NCBI RefSeq assembly: GCF_013410105.1 | Contig: NZ_JACCCJ010000001.1 | Location: 1,302,001-1,366,000 of the forward strand | Source: Sphingopyxis sp. JAI108 | Lineage (GTDB): Bacteria > Pseudomonadota > Alphaproteobacteria > Sphingomonadales > Sphingomonadaceae | Length of the DNA: 64,000 nucleotides | Direction: 5' to 3' | In this document: piece by piece, positions 38,580-46,777 of the stretch | How the letters are laid out: each line of letters opens with the position of its first letter | How positions within the stretch are numbered: position 1 is the first letter of the stretch | Made by a program: the position numbers and the translations under genes | The notes under the pieces: model-generated | What the model was told of the DNA's origin: nothing | Databases searched by the model: none | The model's input: only the letters and a program-made list of their open reading frames with translations

Positions 38580-40034
38580 ATGGCTACCGCGATCACACAG
38601 GACATCGCCGGCGAAACAGCGCGCATGCATCAGGTTCTGGCGGCGCAGAAGGCGAGCTTCACCGCCGCGATGCCCGAAAGCCTTGCCGTCCGCACCGATC
38701 GCATCGACCGCGCGGTCGCCATGCTTGTCGACCATGCCGAGGATTTCGCCAAGGCGGTAAGCGAAGATTTTGGCCACCGTAGCCGCGAACAGACGCTGAT
38801 GACCGACATCATGCCGTCGGTCAGCGCGCTCAAACACGCCAAGAAGCATATGGCAAGCTGGGCGAAGGGCGAGAAGCGCAAACCCACTTTTCCGCTCGGG
38901 CTGCTCGGCGCGAAGGCCGAGGTGGTGTTTCAGCCGAAGGGCGTCGTCGGCATCGTGGCGCCGTGGAATTTCCCAGTCGGCATGGTTTTCGTGCCGATGG
39001 CGGGCATCCTCGCGGCGGGCAACCGCGCGATGATCAAGCCCAGCGAATTCACCGAAAATGTGTCGGCGCTGATGGCGCGGCTCGTTCCCGATTATTTCGA
39101 CGAAAGCGAAATGGCGGTGTTCACCGGCGATGCCGAGGTCGGCATCGCTTTCTCGAAGCTCGCCTTCGACCATATGATCTTTACCGGGGCGACGAGCGTC
39201 GGGCGTCACATCATGCGCGCCGCGGCGGACAATCTGGTGCCGGTGACGCTCGAGCTCGGCGGCAAGTCGCCGACCTTCATCGGGCGCAGCGCGAACAAGG
39301 ATCTCGTTGGTCAGCGCGTCGCGCTCGGCAAGATGATGAACGCAGGGCAGATTTGCCTCGCTCCCGACTATCTGCTCGTTGCGGAGGATCAGGAAAGCGA
39401 CGTGATCGACAGCGTGACGAAGGGCGCGACCGCGCTCTACCCGACCCTACTCACCAACGACGATTACACGTCGGTCGTCAATACGCGCAATTATGACCGC
39501 CTGCAAAGCTACCTTGCCGATGCGCGCGAGAAGGGCGGCGAGGTGATCGAGGTCAATCCGGGCGGCGAGGATTTCGCGAGCTCGAACGGCCACAAGATGC
39601 CGCTCCATATCGTCCGCAACCCGACCGACGACATGAAGGTGATGCAGGAGGAAATCTTTGGCCCGATCCTGCCGGTGAAGACCTACAAGACGATCGACGA
39701 CGCGATCGACTATGTGAATGCGAACGACCGCCCGCTCGGCCTTTATTATTTCGGACAGGACAAGAGCGAGGAGGACCGTGTGCTGACGCGCACGATCTCG
39801 GGCGGGGTCACGGTCAACGACGTGCTGTTTCACAATGCGATGGAGGACCTGCCGTTCGGCGGGGTCGGGCCGTCGGGGATGGGGAATTATCACGGCGTCG
39901 ACGGCTTCCGCACCTTCAGCCACGCGCGCGCGGTCTATCGCCAGCCCAAGCTCGATGTCGCCGGGCTCGCGGGCTTCAAGCCGCCCTATGGCAAGGCGAC
40001 GGCGAAGACGCTGGCGAAGGAATTGAAGAAATAG
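38580..40034 (+). CDS. coniferyl-aldehyde-dehydrogenase-like aldehyde dehydrogenase
   Basis: A 484-residue NAD(P)-dependent aldehyde dehydrogenase. Motifs: VVGIVAPWNFPVGM, FTGATSVGRHIMRAA, catalytic Glu in LELGGKSPTFI, and catalytic Cys in NAGQICLAPDYLL. The IC-x-APDYLL form and the C-terminal part without the usual extension match the coniferyl aldehyde dehydrogenase group, whose members act on aromatic or long-chain aldehydes. Substrate remains unproven. A REP-like locus begins 18 bp after the stop. Confidence 0.87.
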   Translation: MATAITQDIAGETARMHQVLAAQKASFTAAMPESLAVRTDRIDRAVAMLVDHAEDFAKAVSEDFGHRSREQTLMTDIMPSVSALKHAKKHMASWAKGEKRKPTFPLGLLGAKAEVVFQPKGVVGIVAPWNFPVGMVFVPMAGILAAGNRAMIKPSEFTENVSALMARLVPDYFDESEMAVFTGDAEVGIAFSKLAFDHMIFTGATSVGRHIMRAAADNLVPVTLELGGKSPTFIGRSANKDLVGQRVALGKMMNAGQICLAPDYLLVAEDQESDVIDSVTKGATALYPTLLTNDDYTSVVNTRNYDRLQSYLADAREKGGEVIEVNPGGEDFASSNGHKMPLHIVRNPTDDMKVMQEEIFGPILPVKTYKTIDDAIDYVNANDRPLGLYYFGQDKSEEDRVLTRTISGGVTVNDVLFHNAMEDLPFGGVGPSGMGNYHGVDGFRTFSHARAVYRQPKLDVAGLAGFKPPYGKATAKTLAKELKK

Positions 40035-40052
40035 AATTCAGTTCCCAAACTT

Positions 40053-40213
40053 CGTCATTGCGAGCGAAGCGAAGCAATCCAGGGGCGGCCATGCCGCGCA
40101 AGGAAAGATGGCGCTGATCGAAGCCAGCAACCCTCAATGGGCCGATCCGTGGTCGACAATAGTCGATGGCAGCGAGTGACGCTCTGGATTGCTTCGCTTC
40201 GCTCGCAATGACG
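40053..40213 (+). mobile_element. internally deleted REP/GIY-YIG unit, locus C
   Basis: A 161-bp copy of the unit at 34473. The left arm (CGTCATTGCGAGCGAAGCGA...) runs into CAGGGGCGGCCATGC, nearly the same start region as locus B. Then, after an internal deletion of about 210 bp, it resumes with the last codons of the GIY-YIG gene: MALIEASNPQWADPWSTIVD and GSE before a stop at 40177-40179, directly before the right arm (GCTCTGGATTGCTTCGCTTC...). This is a non-autonomous, MITE-like derivative, lying between two convergent genes. Confidence 0.65.
40108..40179 (+). pseudogene. 3' remnant of a GIY-YIG endonuclease gene
   Basis: Twenty-three codons and a stop (ALIEASNPQWADPWSTIVDG) match the C-terminal end of the GIY-YIG gene at 34.5 kb (ALIEAENPLWLDLWPTILDG) with conservative changes. 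The catalytic domain is absent, so it cannot be functional. Confidence 0.75.
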
Positions 40214-40231
40214 GCAGCAGGCGAAAGCTAC

Positions 40232-41341
40232 CTAATCCGCACCTGCGATCCGGATGTCCTTGCCGAGCAGCGTTTTCACATACACCCGCTGCACCAGCAC
40301 ATAGACGACCACGGTCAGCGGCGCGGCAAGCAGCACGCCGAGGAAGCCGAACAGGATCCCCGCCGCGACTACGGCGAACAGCAGCACTGCGGGGGGCACG
40401 TCGACCGCCTGCTTCTGGATCATCGGCTGCAGGAAATTGCCCTGCAGCTGCTGGATCGCGAGGAACAATATCAGCGTCCACAGCGCCGTCATCGGCGATA
40501 CGGTAAAGGCGAGCAGGACCGCGGGAATGCCCGCGATGATCGGGCCGATCATCGGGATCACGTCGAGCAGCCCGGCGATCAGGCCGAGCCCCCCGGCAGC
40601 GGGCACGCCGAGCAGCGCCAGCCCCGCCCAGGTCAGCGCCGCGACGACGAGCGAGGAAACCGCCTGTCCGACCATCCAGCCTTTCAGCCCGCGCGCAGCG
40701 TCGTCGAACGCCAGCGCCGCCGTCCCTTCGGCGCGTTCGGGCAGCATGAGCAGCAGCCCGCGCCGATAGGTCGCGGGATCGCTGGCGAGGAAAATCGCCG
40801 CGACGAGCACCAGCACGAAATCGGCGATGCCGCTGCCCGCCGCGAGGGCGTAGCCGCCGGCTTGCGATGCGAGGCGCGAAAGATCGTCGCTGCCCACCTC
40901 GGCCAGCTCGCGCACGCGTTGCCCCAGCCCATAACGGTCGAGAAATGCCTCGACCCCGCGCAATGCTTGCGGAATCTGTTCGCGAATCGTGTCGACCTCG
41001 CGCGCCAGCTGCGACCCGAACAGCATGAAGGCTCCCGCGAAAATCGCGACGATCCCGGCGACCGACAGCGCCAGTGCAACACCGCGGCCGATCTTCGTCT
41101 TGCGGCAGAGCCAGCTCGCGATGGCGTCGAAGATCGCGCCGAGCACGATCGCCGCGAAAACGAGCATCAAGAAACGCGTCAGCTCGATCACCAATAGCGC
41201 GACGCCGATCAGCGCCAGCACGATCAGCGTGGCCCCCGCGATTCGGCCGGGACCGAAGGCGGGCGGCGGAGCGCCGGCGGACTTCGCTTCATTCTGCGAT
41301 CGGGCGGTCGAGGCGGCGTGCGCCGGCGTCTTTTCGGTCAT
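40232..41341 (-). CDS. AI-2E family transporter (TerC/PerM-like permease)
   Basis: A 369-residue membrane protein with about eight helices: a pair near residues 30-65, two near 85-110, a large soluble loop with LAREVDTIREQIPQALRGV, then the conserved block GIADFVLVLVAAIFLASDPATYRRG and helices with GLIAGLLDVIPMIGPIIAGIPAVLLA. This is the AI-2E transporter (UPF0118) pattern; members move small organic molecules or Na+/H+, with no firm substrate here. Its 3' end faces locus C. Confidence 0.88.
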   Translation of the reverse strand: MTEKTPAHAASTARSQNEAKSAGAPPPAFGPGRIAGATLIVLALIGVALLVIELTRFLMLVFAAIVLGAIFDAIASWLCRKTKIGRGVALALSVAGIVAIFAGAFMLFGSQLAREVDTIREQIPQALRGVEAFLDRYGLGQRVRELAEVGSDDLSRLASQAGGYALAAGSGIADFVLVLVAAIFLASDPATYRRGLLLMLPERAEGTAALAFDDAARGLKGWMVGQAVSSLVVAALTWAGLALLGVPAAGGLGLIAGLLDVIPMIGPIIAGIPAVLLAFTVSPMTALWTLILFLAIQQLQGNFLQPMIQKQAVDVPPAVLLFAVVAAGILFGFLGVLLAAPLTVVVYVLVQRVYVKTLLGKDIRIAGAD

Positions 41342-41444
41342 CGCGCGACCTTATCGGCCACGACGTTTCGCGCAACCATATGCTGCGCCGTGATTCACGC
41401 TGGACGCGGACCGTGCTTTTGTGGCAACGGCTCCGCGTCCACGG

Positions 41445-41529
41445 GCCCCTGTGGTGAAATTGGTAGACGCGCTCGACTCAAAATCGAGTTCCGCAAGGAG
41501 TGCTGGTTCGAGTCCGGCCAGGGGCACCA
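41445..41529 (+). tRNA. tRNA-Leu (anticodon CAA)
   Basis: An 85-nt class II tRNA. The acceptor stem GCCCCTG pairs with CAGGGGC, discriminator A and encoded CCA follow. The anticodon stem CTCGA/TCGAG closes the loop CTCAAAA with anticodon CAA; the long variable arm TTCCGCAAGGAG and the T-arm are present. Confidence 0.95.
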
Positions 41530-41551
41530 ACACAAGCGACGGCGGTGACGT

Positions 41552-42199
41552 CTACGGTGCGACGAAGGTCAGCGTCGAGATGTGATAGGTCTTGGCGACG
41601 TCTTTGCCGCCGAGCGCGCGGGCGCCCTCGACATCGTGCGAGGTCGACAGCAGATAGCGGCCGGAGCCCGTCACGGGAACGTCGATCCGGCCCTGATCGT
41701 TGGCGGCAAAGCTTTTCTGCCAGCGGTCGGCGTTGATCACCGTCACCTTCGCACCGGGCAGCGGCTTGCCGAGCCAATGGACGACGAAGCTGTTCGCGTC
41801 GGCAGCGGTCGGAACGATCTCGAGGTCGAGCGCCGAGCGGGTTTCGGTGCGTCCGGCGCGCGCATAATAGATCACGCCTTCCCATTTTCCGCCGTCGGCT
41901 TCCCACGGCGCGAACACATTGTCGTCGGTCAGGCGGACGTCACCGGCCCCGGTCACCGCCGCTTCGATATGGTTCGCGCGGCGAACCAGCGCCGCTGGCT
42001 TCGCGGCGTCCGCCGCGATCAGGCGCGGCGCTTTCAGCTTGGAAAATTCGGGATCGCCGGCCTCGGGAACCGGATCGGCGGGCTCGCCCAGATAGATGCG
42101 TGCCGGGCCGCTCGCGTCGCGTTCCACCCAGACCTCATGGGCCGTGGCGGGTGACGCCAGGAAGCTGAAAGCCATCAACGCGGCAAAAGTCTTTTTCAT
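41552..42199 (-). CDS. DUF4198 exported protein
   Basis: A 215-residue protein with a signal peptide ending PATAHEVWVE. The mature protein begins with His, as is usual for DUF4198, and contains a carboxypeptidase-regulatory-like beta domain (GKPLPGAKVTVIN, DQGRIDVPVTGSGRYLL). Family members occur next to metal transporters, including nickel/cobalt systems (NikM-like). It is divergent from the TonB siderophore receptor and shares its operator region, so an iron or other metal role is likely. Confidence 0.8.
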   Translation of the reverse strand: MKKTFAALMAFSFLASPATAHEVWVERDASGPARIYLGEPADPVPEAGDPEFSKLKAPRLIAADAAKPAALVRRANHIEAAVTGAGDVRLTDDNVFAPWEADGGKWEGVIYYARAGRTETRSALDLEIVPTAADANSFVVHWLGKPLPGAKVTVINADRWQKSFAANDQGRIDVPVTGSGRYLLSTSHDVEGARALGGKDVAKTYHISTLTFVAP

Positions 42200-42315
42200 C
42201 GGGGGCCTCTCTCATTCCGACTGGTCCGGACGCTGTCGCCCGCTGTGGGCAAGGTCCGGCGACCCTTATGTGGCCGCAGGTGCAGCTTATTGCAAACGAT
42301 TATTACTAGCTTGCT

Positions 42316-42334
42316 ATTGCGAGCCGTTCGCTTT
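42316..42334 (+). promoter_or_regulatory. Fur-like operator site 1, siderophore receptor promoter
   Basis: ATTGCGA-GCCGT-TCGCTTT, the first of two similar 19-mers in the divergent DUF4198/receptor intergenic region. The left half is identical to, and the right half partly matches, the perfect 19-mer at 44493. The pattern resembles alphaproteobacterial Fur boxes. Confidence 0.5.
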
Positions 42335-42348
42335 AGCGGCCACTCCCA

Positions 42349-42367
42349 ATTGAGATTGAGTCGCAAA
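42349..42367 (+). promoter_or_regulatory. Fur-like operator site 2, siderophore receptor promoter
   Basis: ATTGAGA-TTGAG-TCGCAAA, 33 bp downstream of site 1 and 12 bp before the receptor start codon, overlapping the ribosome-site region. Its right half matches the 19-mer at 44493 in six of seven positions. Confidence 0.5.
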
Positions 42368-42379
42368 AGGGGATACGCC

Positions 42380-44479
42380 ATGACCGTCCGAATGATCGCG
42401 CTCTGTGGAGCTGCCACGCTGGCGATTGCAGCCAATCCGGCTTGGGCGGGCGAGGGCGGGGACGTCGCCGCGTCCGCCGACGCCGCGGCTGCCGAAGCCG
42501 ATGCGGGGGCAGATGAGGACGCGATCGTCGTCACCGGCTATACCGGAACCAAGACCGATACGGCGCTGACCGAATTGCCACAGCCGATCAAGGTCATCAC
42601 CGCCGAACAATATGAGGCGCAAGGCGCGATCAGCATCAGCGACACGGTGAAATATGCCGCCGGCGTTCTCGCCAACCCCTATGGCCGCGACACACGCGTC
42701 GATGGCTTCAACATCCGCGGGCTCGACGCGCTGCAGTTCCGCGACGGCATGCGCGACATCTTCAGCTACTATGCCTCGATCACCTCGGATCCGTACAACT
42801 TTTCGCGCGTCGAGATCGTGCGTGGGCCGGCCTCGGTGCTGTTCGGCCAGGGTTCGATCGGCGGCATCGTCAACCTCGTCAGCAAGACGCCCGATTTCGA
42901 CACGCGGGGCGAGGTCAACCTCGTTTACGGCAGCGATGACCGCAAGGAAGTGCTGGGCGACGTCAACCTCGCGCTCGCCGACAATCTCGCTGTCCGGTTC
43001 GTCGGCCGCGCGCGCGACGCCGACACCTTCATCGACCATGTCCCCGACGACCGCGTCATGTTCGCGCCCTCGATCCGCTGGCAGCCGACCCCTGATACCG
43101 ACATCGTGCTGACCGGCCTCTATCAGGAGGACGATACCGGATCGACCTCGCAGTTCCTGCCGATCGTCGGCACTTTCAGGCCGAACACGGTCGCCGGCGA
43201 GCAGCTCGATCGCTACACCTTCGTCGGCAAGGCGGGCTGGGACCGCTATGCCGGCCGCTCGCTGCAGGGCGGCGCCTCGATCACCCACAGCTTCTCTGAC
43301 GCCGTCAAGCTCAGCCTCAAGGCCCGCTACATCGACAGCGACCTCGAATATAAAACCCATTATGCCGACAGCTATACCAACCCGCAGGATCCCTTCTCGG
43401 TCTACGGCACCGACGGGCGCACCATCGGCCTGTATGCCGATGCCAGCGACGCGCGGATGAACGTCTTTTCGACCGATAACAATCTCCAGTTCAATTTCAG
43501 CACCGGCGCCAATATCGAGCACAAGTTGCTGGTCGGCATCGACTATAGCTGGAACAAGGTCGCCAAACGCGGCATCTTCGGTTTCGAGATCGTCGACCTC
43601 TACGACATCGATGATGATGCGCTGGCAACTTACGATCCGACCCACCCCTTCACCAGCGAAAGCCAGAAGCAGCTGGGCGTCTATGTCCAGGACCAGATCC
43701 GCTTCTTCGACCGCGTTTCGGTCGTGCTCGGTGCCCGCCGCGACCGCGTCACCGGTTCTTCGGGGCAAAAGGACAATGCCACCACTTTCCGCGCCGGCAT
43801 CATCGGCGAGATCGGCGCGGGCTTCTCGCCCTTCTTCAGCTATACCGAAAGCTTCCTGCCGGTCGCCGGCCGCATCGAAAATAGCGACGGCACCTTCGGC
43901 GATCCCTACCGGCCGCAGACGGGCACGCAGTACGAAGCCGGCGTGAAATGGCAGCCGACCATCAATACGCTGGTCACAGCGACCGCCTTCAAGATCAAGG
44001 AACGCAATCGCGTCCTCTATCTCGCCGCCGGCGGCACCGCCCAGTCAGGTGAGCTGAACACCAAGGGCTTCGAGATCGAGGCCAGCCACACGCTGCCCGG
44101 CAATTTCGAACTGCTGGCCAATTACGGCTATTCGAAACTCAAGTCGGAAACCAACACCAGCCTCGACTATATGCCGCGCCACACGGCGTCGCTCTGGTCG
44201 ACCAAGACCTTCGGCCTTCCGGACGAAGCGCAGCTGCGCCTCGGCGCCGGCGTCGTCTATAGCGGCAAGAGTGTCTCGACCAGCGACGTCTGGTCGATCG
44301 TCACGCCGTCGCGCACGACGGTCGACGCGCTGGCGGAGGTGAGCTGGAACAACTGGCGCTTCGCGGTCAACGCGACGAACCTGCTCAACAATAAATATTT
44401 CGCCTCCTGCCTCGCGCGCGGCGACTGCTTCGTCGGCGCCCCGCGCAACGTGATGGGAACGATCGGCTATCGTTTCTGA
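42380..44479 (+). CDS. TonB-dependent siderophore receptor
   Basis: The ATG at 42380 gives 699 residues with a signal peptide ending ANPAWAGE. A TonB-box-like DAIVVTGY is followed by the plug domain (LPQPIKVITAEQYE, GFNIRGLDALQFRDGM, VEIVRGPASVLFGQGSIGGIVNLVSKTP) and a 22-strand barrel ending in MGTIGYRF. The plug is the ferrichrome/pyoverdine type, so it imports a ferric siderophore energised by TonB. Two Fur-like sites precede it. The following DUF3649-PepSY-DUF3325 genes form the rest of the uptake island. Confidence 0.94.
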   Translation: MTVRMIALCGAATLAIAANPAWAGEGGDVAASADAAAAEADAGADEDAIVVTGYTGTKTDTALTELPQPIKVITAEQYEAQGAISISDTVKYAAGVLANPYGRDTRVDGFNIRGLDALQFRDGMRDIFSYYASITSDPYNFSRVEIVRGPASVLFGQGSIGGIVNLVSKTPDFDTRGEVNLVYGSDDRKEVLGDVNLALADNLAVRFVGRARDADTFIDHVPDDRVMFAPSIRWQPTPDTDIVLTGLYQEDDTGSTSQFLPIVGTFRPNTVAGEQLDRYTFVGKAGWDRYAGRSLQGGASITHSFSDAVKLSLKARYIDSDLEYKTHYADSYTNPQDPFSVYGTDGRTIGLYADASDARMNVFSTDNNLQFNFSTGANIEHKLLVGIDYSWNKVAKRGIFGFEIVDLYDIDDDALATYDPTHPFTSESQKQLGVYVQDQIRFFDRVSVVLGARRDRVTGSSGQKDNATTFRAGIIGEIGAGFSPFFSYTESFLPVAGRIENSDGTFGDPYRPQTGTQYEAGVKWQPTINTLVTATAFKIKERNRVLYLAAGGTAQSGELNTKGFEIEASHTLPGNFELLANYGYSKLKSETNTSLDYMPRHTASLWSTKTFGLPDEAQLRLGAGVVYSGKSVSTSDVWSIVTPSRTTVDALAEVSWNNWRFAVNATNLLNNKYFASCLARGDCFVGAPRNVMGTIGYRF

Positions 44480-44492
44480 CGCGGACGAGGCT

Positions 44493-44511
44493 ATTGCGAG
44501 TCAGTCGCAAT
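44493..44511 (+). promoter_or_regulatory. Fur-like operator (7-5-7 inverted repeat) before DUF3649
   Basis: ATTGCGA-GTCAG-TCGCAAT, a perfect 7-bp inverted repeat with a 5-bp spacer, starts 13 bp after the receptor stop and ends 17 bp before DUF3649. Similar sites lie before the receptor gene, which suggests the downstream operon has its own iron-responsive promoter. Confidence 0.55.
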
Positions 44512-44528
44512 GTTGCGATAGGGGTGCG

Positions 44529-44837
44529 ATGAGCAGGGCGGTTCAAAATTTGGGCGGCGCGCGCGCGAGAGAGATCGCGGCGCGTGCGCTGGCCGCGGTG
44601 CCGCTCAACTATGCCGTCACCGCCGCGCTCACCATGCTCATCGCGCGGCTGTTGCCGGGCGGCGGGGCGCAGGCCTCGATCGGCGCGACGATGCTGTCCT
44701 TTGCGATCTTCGCAGGCCTCGCCATGACCGCCTTCGCGGTTCGCTCGGTTGCGAAGCTGTGGATCGGCCTGGTTGTCGCCGGGCTCGTCGCGGGCGCTGC
44801 GGACTGGTTGCTGATCGCCGCGGGAGGACGGCTGTGA
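44529..44837 (+). CDS. DUF3649 small membrane protein
   Basis: A 102-residue inner-membrane protein with three helices (AVPLNYAVTAALTMLIARLL, ATMLSFAIFAGLAMTAFAV and the C-terminal pair around LWIGLVVAGLVAGAADWLL). It matches DUF3649, whose genes stand next to TonB receptors and PepSY proteins of iron-siderophore loci. Function unknown; perhaps part of a siderophore-reducing or iron-release complex. The stop overlaps the GTG of the PepSY gene by 4 bp. Confidence 0.83.
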   Translation: MSRAVQNLGGARAREIAARALAAVPLNYAVTAALTMLIARLLPGGGAQASIGATMLSFAIFAGLAMTAFAVRSVAKLWIGLVVAGLVAGAADWLLIAAGGRL

Positions 44838-46396
44838 AAGGCGGCTTCCGGCAATCGATGGCGTGGCTGCACACCTGGACCGGGCTGCTGCTCGGCTGGT
44901 TGCTGTTTGCGATCTTCGTGACCGGGACGTCGGCCTATTTTCAGGAAGAGATCACGCGCTGGATGACCCCGGAGGTGCGCAGCGTGCCCTCCGATCCCGC
45001 GAGCGGCTTCGTGGCGGCGACCGAGTGGCTGAAGCGCGAGGCGCCCGGTGGCAGCGAATGGTCGATCTATTCGACGGGCAAGCGCGCCGCCGGCCTGCAG
45101 CTCTATTGGGTGAACGGCCCCGACGCGCCCGCCGACGCGCCGACCAGCGCGCGTCTCGACGGCACCGGCACCAAGGTTTTCGCGCGCGAGACGCTGGGCG
45201 GCTGGTTCCTCTACCGCTTTCATTACGACCTTCATTATATCAACTGGTATTGGGCGCGCTGGCTGGTCGGGATTGCGGCGATGGCGATGCTGGTCGCGAT
45301 CCTCAGCGGTATCGTCACGCACAAGAAAATCCTCACCGATTTCTTCCTGCTCCGCCTCGGCAAGGGCCAGCGGAGCTGGCTCGATGCGCATAATGCGTCG
45401 AGCGTGCTGTTCCTGCCCTTCATCCTGATGATCACCTATACCGGCCTCGTCAGCCTCGCGACCCATTATATGCCCTGGGGTATCGCCGCCAATTACGCCA
45501 ACCAGGGCAAATTCTTCGAAGCCGCTTTCCCCTGGCCCGTGCCGGCCGAAAAGGCCGGGCCGGCGCCGCTTGCGCCCATCGGGCCGATCGTCGAGCGCGC
45601 CGAACGCATGTGGGGCACCGCCGCGGGCAGCGTCCGTATCCTCAATCCGGGCGATCGCACGGCGCGGGTCATCGTCTCGGGCGCGCCCGACGCCGGCATG
45701 TCGGTTCGCCTGCGCTCGATGACCTTCGACGGAGTGACCGGCCGCCCGGTCGACGCGCACGATCCATCGGGGGCCGCGACCGCGACCGAAGGCACGATGA
45801 TCGGCCTTCACGCCGGGCGCTTCGCCTCGCCCTTGCTGCGAACGCTCTATTTCATGTCGGGGCTCGCGGGCTGCGTCATGGTCGCCTCGGGCCTGATCCT
45901 GTGGACGGTGAAGCGCCGCGCCAAGCTTCCCGATCCCGACCGGCCGCATTTCGGCTTCCGGCTCGTCGAAAAGCTGAATATCGCGGCGATCGCCGGGCTG
46001 CCCTTCGGGATGGCGGCCTATTTTCTCGCCAACCGCCTGTTGCCGCTCGGCATCGCCGGGCGGAGCGAGCGCGAGATCGACACGATGTTCATCGCCTGGG
46101 GCGCGGTGGCGATATGGGCGCTCGCGCGGCCCGCCCGCCGCGCGTGGCCGGAGGCGCTGTCGGCGACCGCGCTCGCCTTCGCCTCGGTTCCGCTCGTCAA
46201 CGCCTTGACCACCGACCGGTCGCTGGTCGCCAGCCTTGCCGCCGGCGACAGCCTTTTTGCCATGTTCGATGGCGTGATGCTGGTCTTGGCGGCCGGCTTC
46301 GGCTGGGCTGCGCTGAAGGTCGCGCGCAGGCGGGACCGCGAGGCGGCGTCGCGCGGATCGCCGATGCGCGCGATAGCGGGTGCGGAGGCGGCGTGA
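44834..46396 (+). CDS. PepSY-associated TM protein (putative ferric-siderophore reductase)
   Basis: The GTG at 44834, overlapping the DUF3649 stop, gives 520 residues. It begins FRQSMAWLHTWTGLLLGWLLFA, the typical helix 1 of PepSY-associated proteins, and has further helices at about 155-175, 200-225 and several from 340 on. Conserved His residues in helices (MAWLHTW, FHYDLHYINWYW, LDAHNASSV) could bind heme, as in related inner-membrane siderophore reductases such as FoxB/FpvG. That reductive role is an inference. The stop overlaps DUF3325 by 4 bp. Confidence 0.87.
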   Translation: MKGGFRQSMAWLHTWTGLLLGWLLFAIFVTGTSAYFQEEITRWMTPEVRSVPSDPASGFVAATEWLKREAPGGSEWSIYSTGKRAAGLQLYWVNGPDAPADAPTSARLDGTGTKVFARETLGGWFLYRFHYDLHYINWYWARWLVGIAAMAMLVAILSGIVTHKKILTDFFLLRLGKGQRSWLDAHNASSVLFLPFILMITYTGLVSLATHYMPWGIAANYANQGKFFEAAFPWPVPAEKAGPAPLAPIGPIVERAERMWGTAAGSVRILNPGDRTARVIVSGAPDAGMSVRLRSMTFDGVTGRPVDAHDPSGAATATEGTMIGLHAGRFASPLLRTLYFMSGLAGCVMVASGLILWTVKRRAKLPDPDRPHFGFRLVEKLNIAAIAGLPFGMAAYFLANRLLPLGIAGRSEREIDTMFIAWGAVAIWALARPARRAWPEALSATALAFASVPLVNALTTDRSLVASLAAGDSLFAMFDGVMLVLAAGFGWAALKVARRRDREAASRGSPMRAIAGAEAA

Positions 46397-46680
46397 TCCA
46401 CATCCTGCTCTTCCTGCTTGCCTTGTCGGGATTCGCGATGCTTTGCCTCGCACGCGACCGGCATCAGCGCGATCTTCTGGGCCACAAGCTTCCCGCCAGG
46501 ACCGCCGTCAGCTTGCGCCGGGGCGGCCTGTTCCTGCTGCTGCTCGCCTATCCGGTGGCGGGCCTCGCGCTCGGGTGGGGTTATGGCGCGGTCGAATGGT
46601 TCGGCCAGCTCAGCGGCGGCGCGCTGCTCACCGTGCTGCTCCTCAATCGCCTGTCGGCGCGCGGAGCCGCCGGCCGCTGA
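46393..46680 (+). CDS. DUF3325 small membrane protein
   Basis: The GTG at 46393 overlaps the PepSY stop (GTGA) and gives 95 residues with three hydrophobic segments (HILLFLLALSGFAMLCLA, GGLFLLLLAYPVAGLALG, SGGALLTVLLLN). DUF3325 proteins complete the DUF3649-PepSY-DUF3325 set found at siderophore receptor loci. No function is known. It ends 97 bp before the AraC regulator. Confidence 0.8.
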   Translation: MIHILLFLLALSGFAMLCLARDRHQRDLLGHKLPARTAVSLRRGGLFLLLLAYPVAGLALGWGYGAVEWFGQLSGGALLTVLLLNRLSARGAAGR

Positions 46681-46777
46681 TCAATCATCCGGATGGTCTC
46701 CGCCCGAACTGGACGGCTTTCTACCGGCATCCTAATGGAGCCTGACCCACGCTGTTCGGGAGGGGCTGGCAGGTTCG

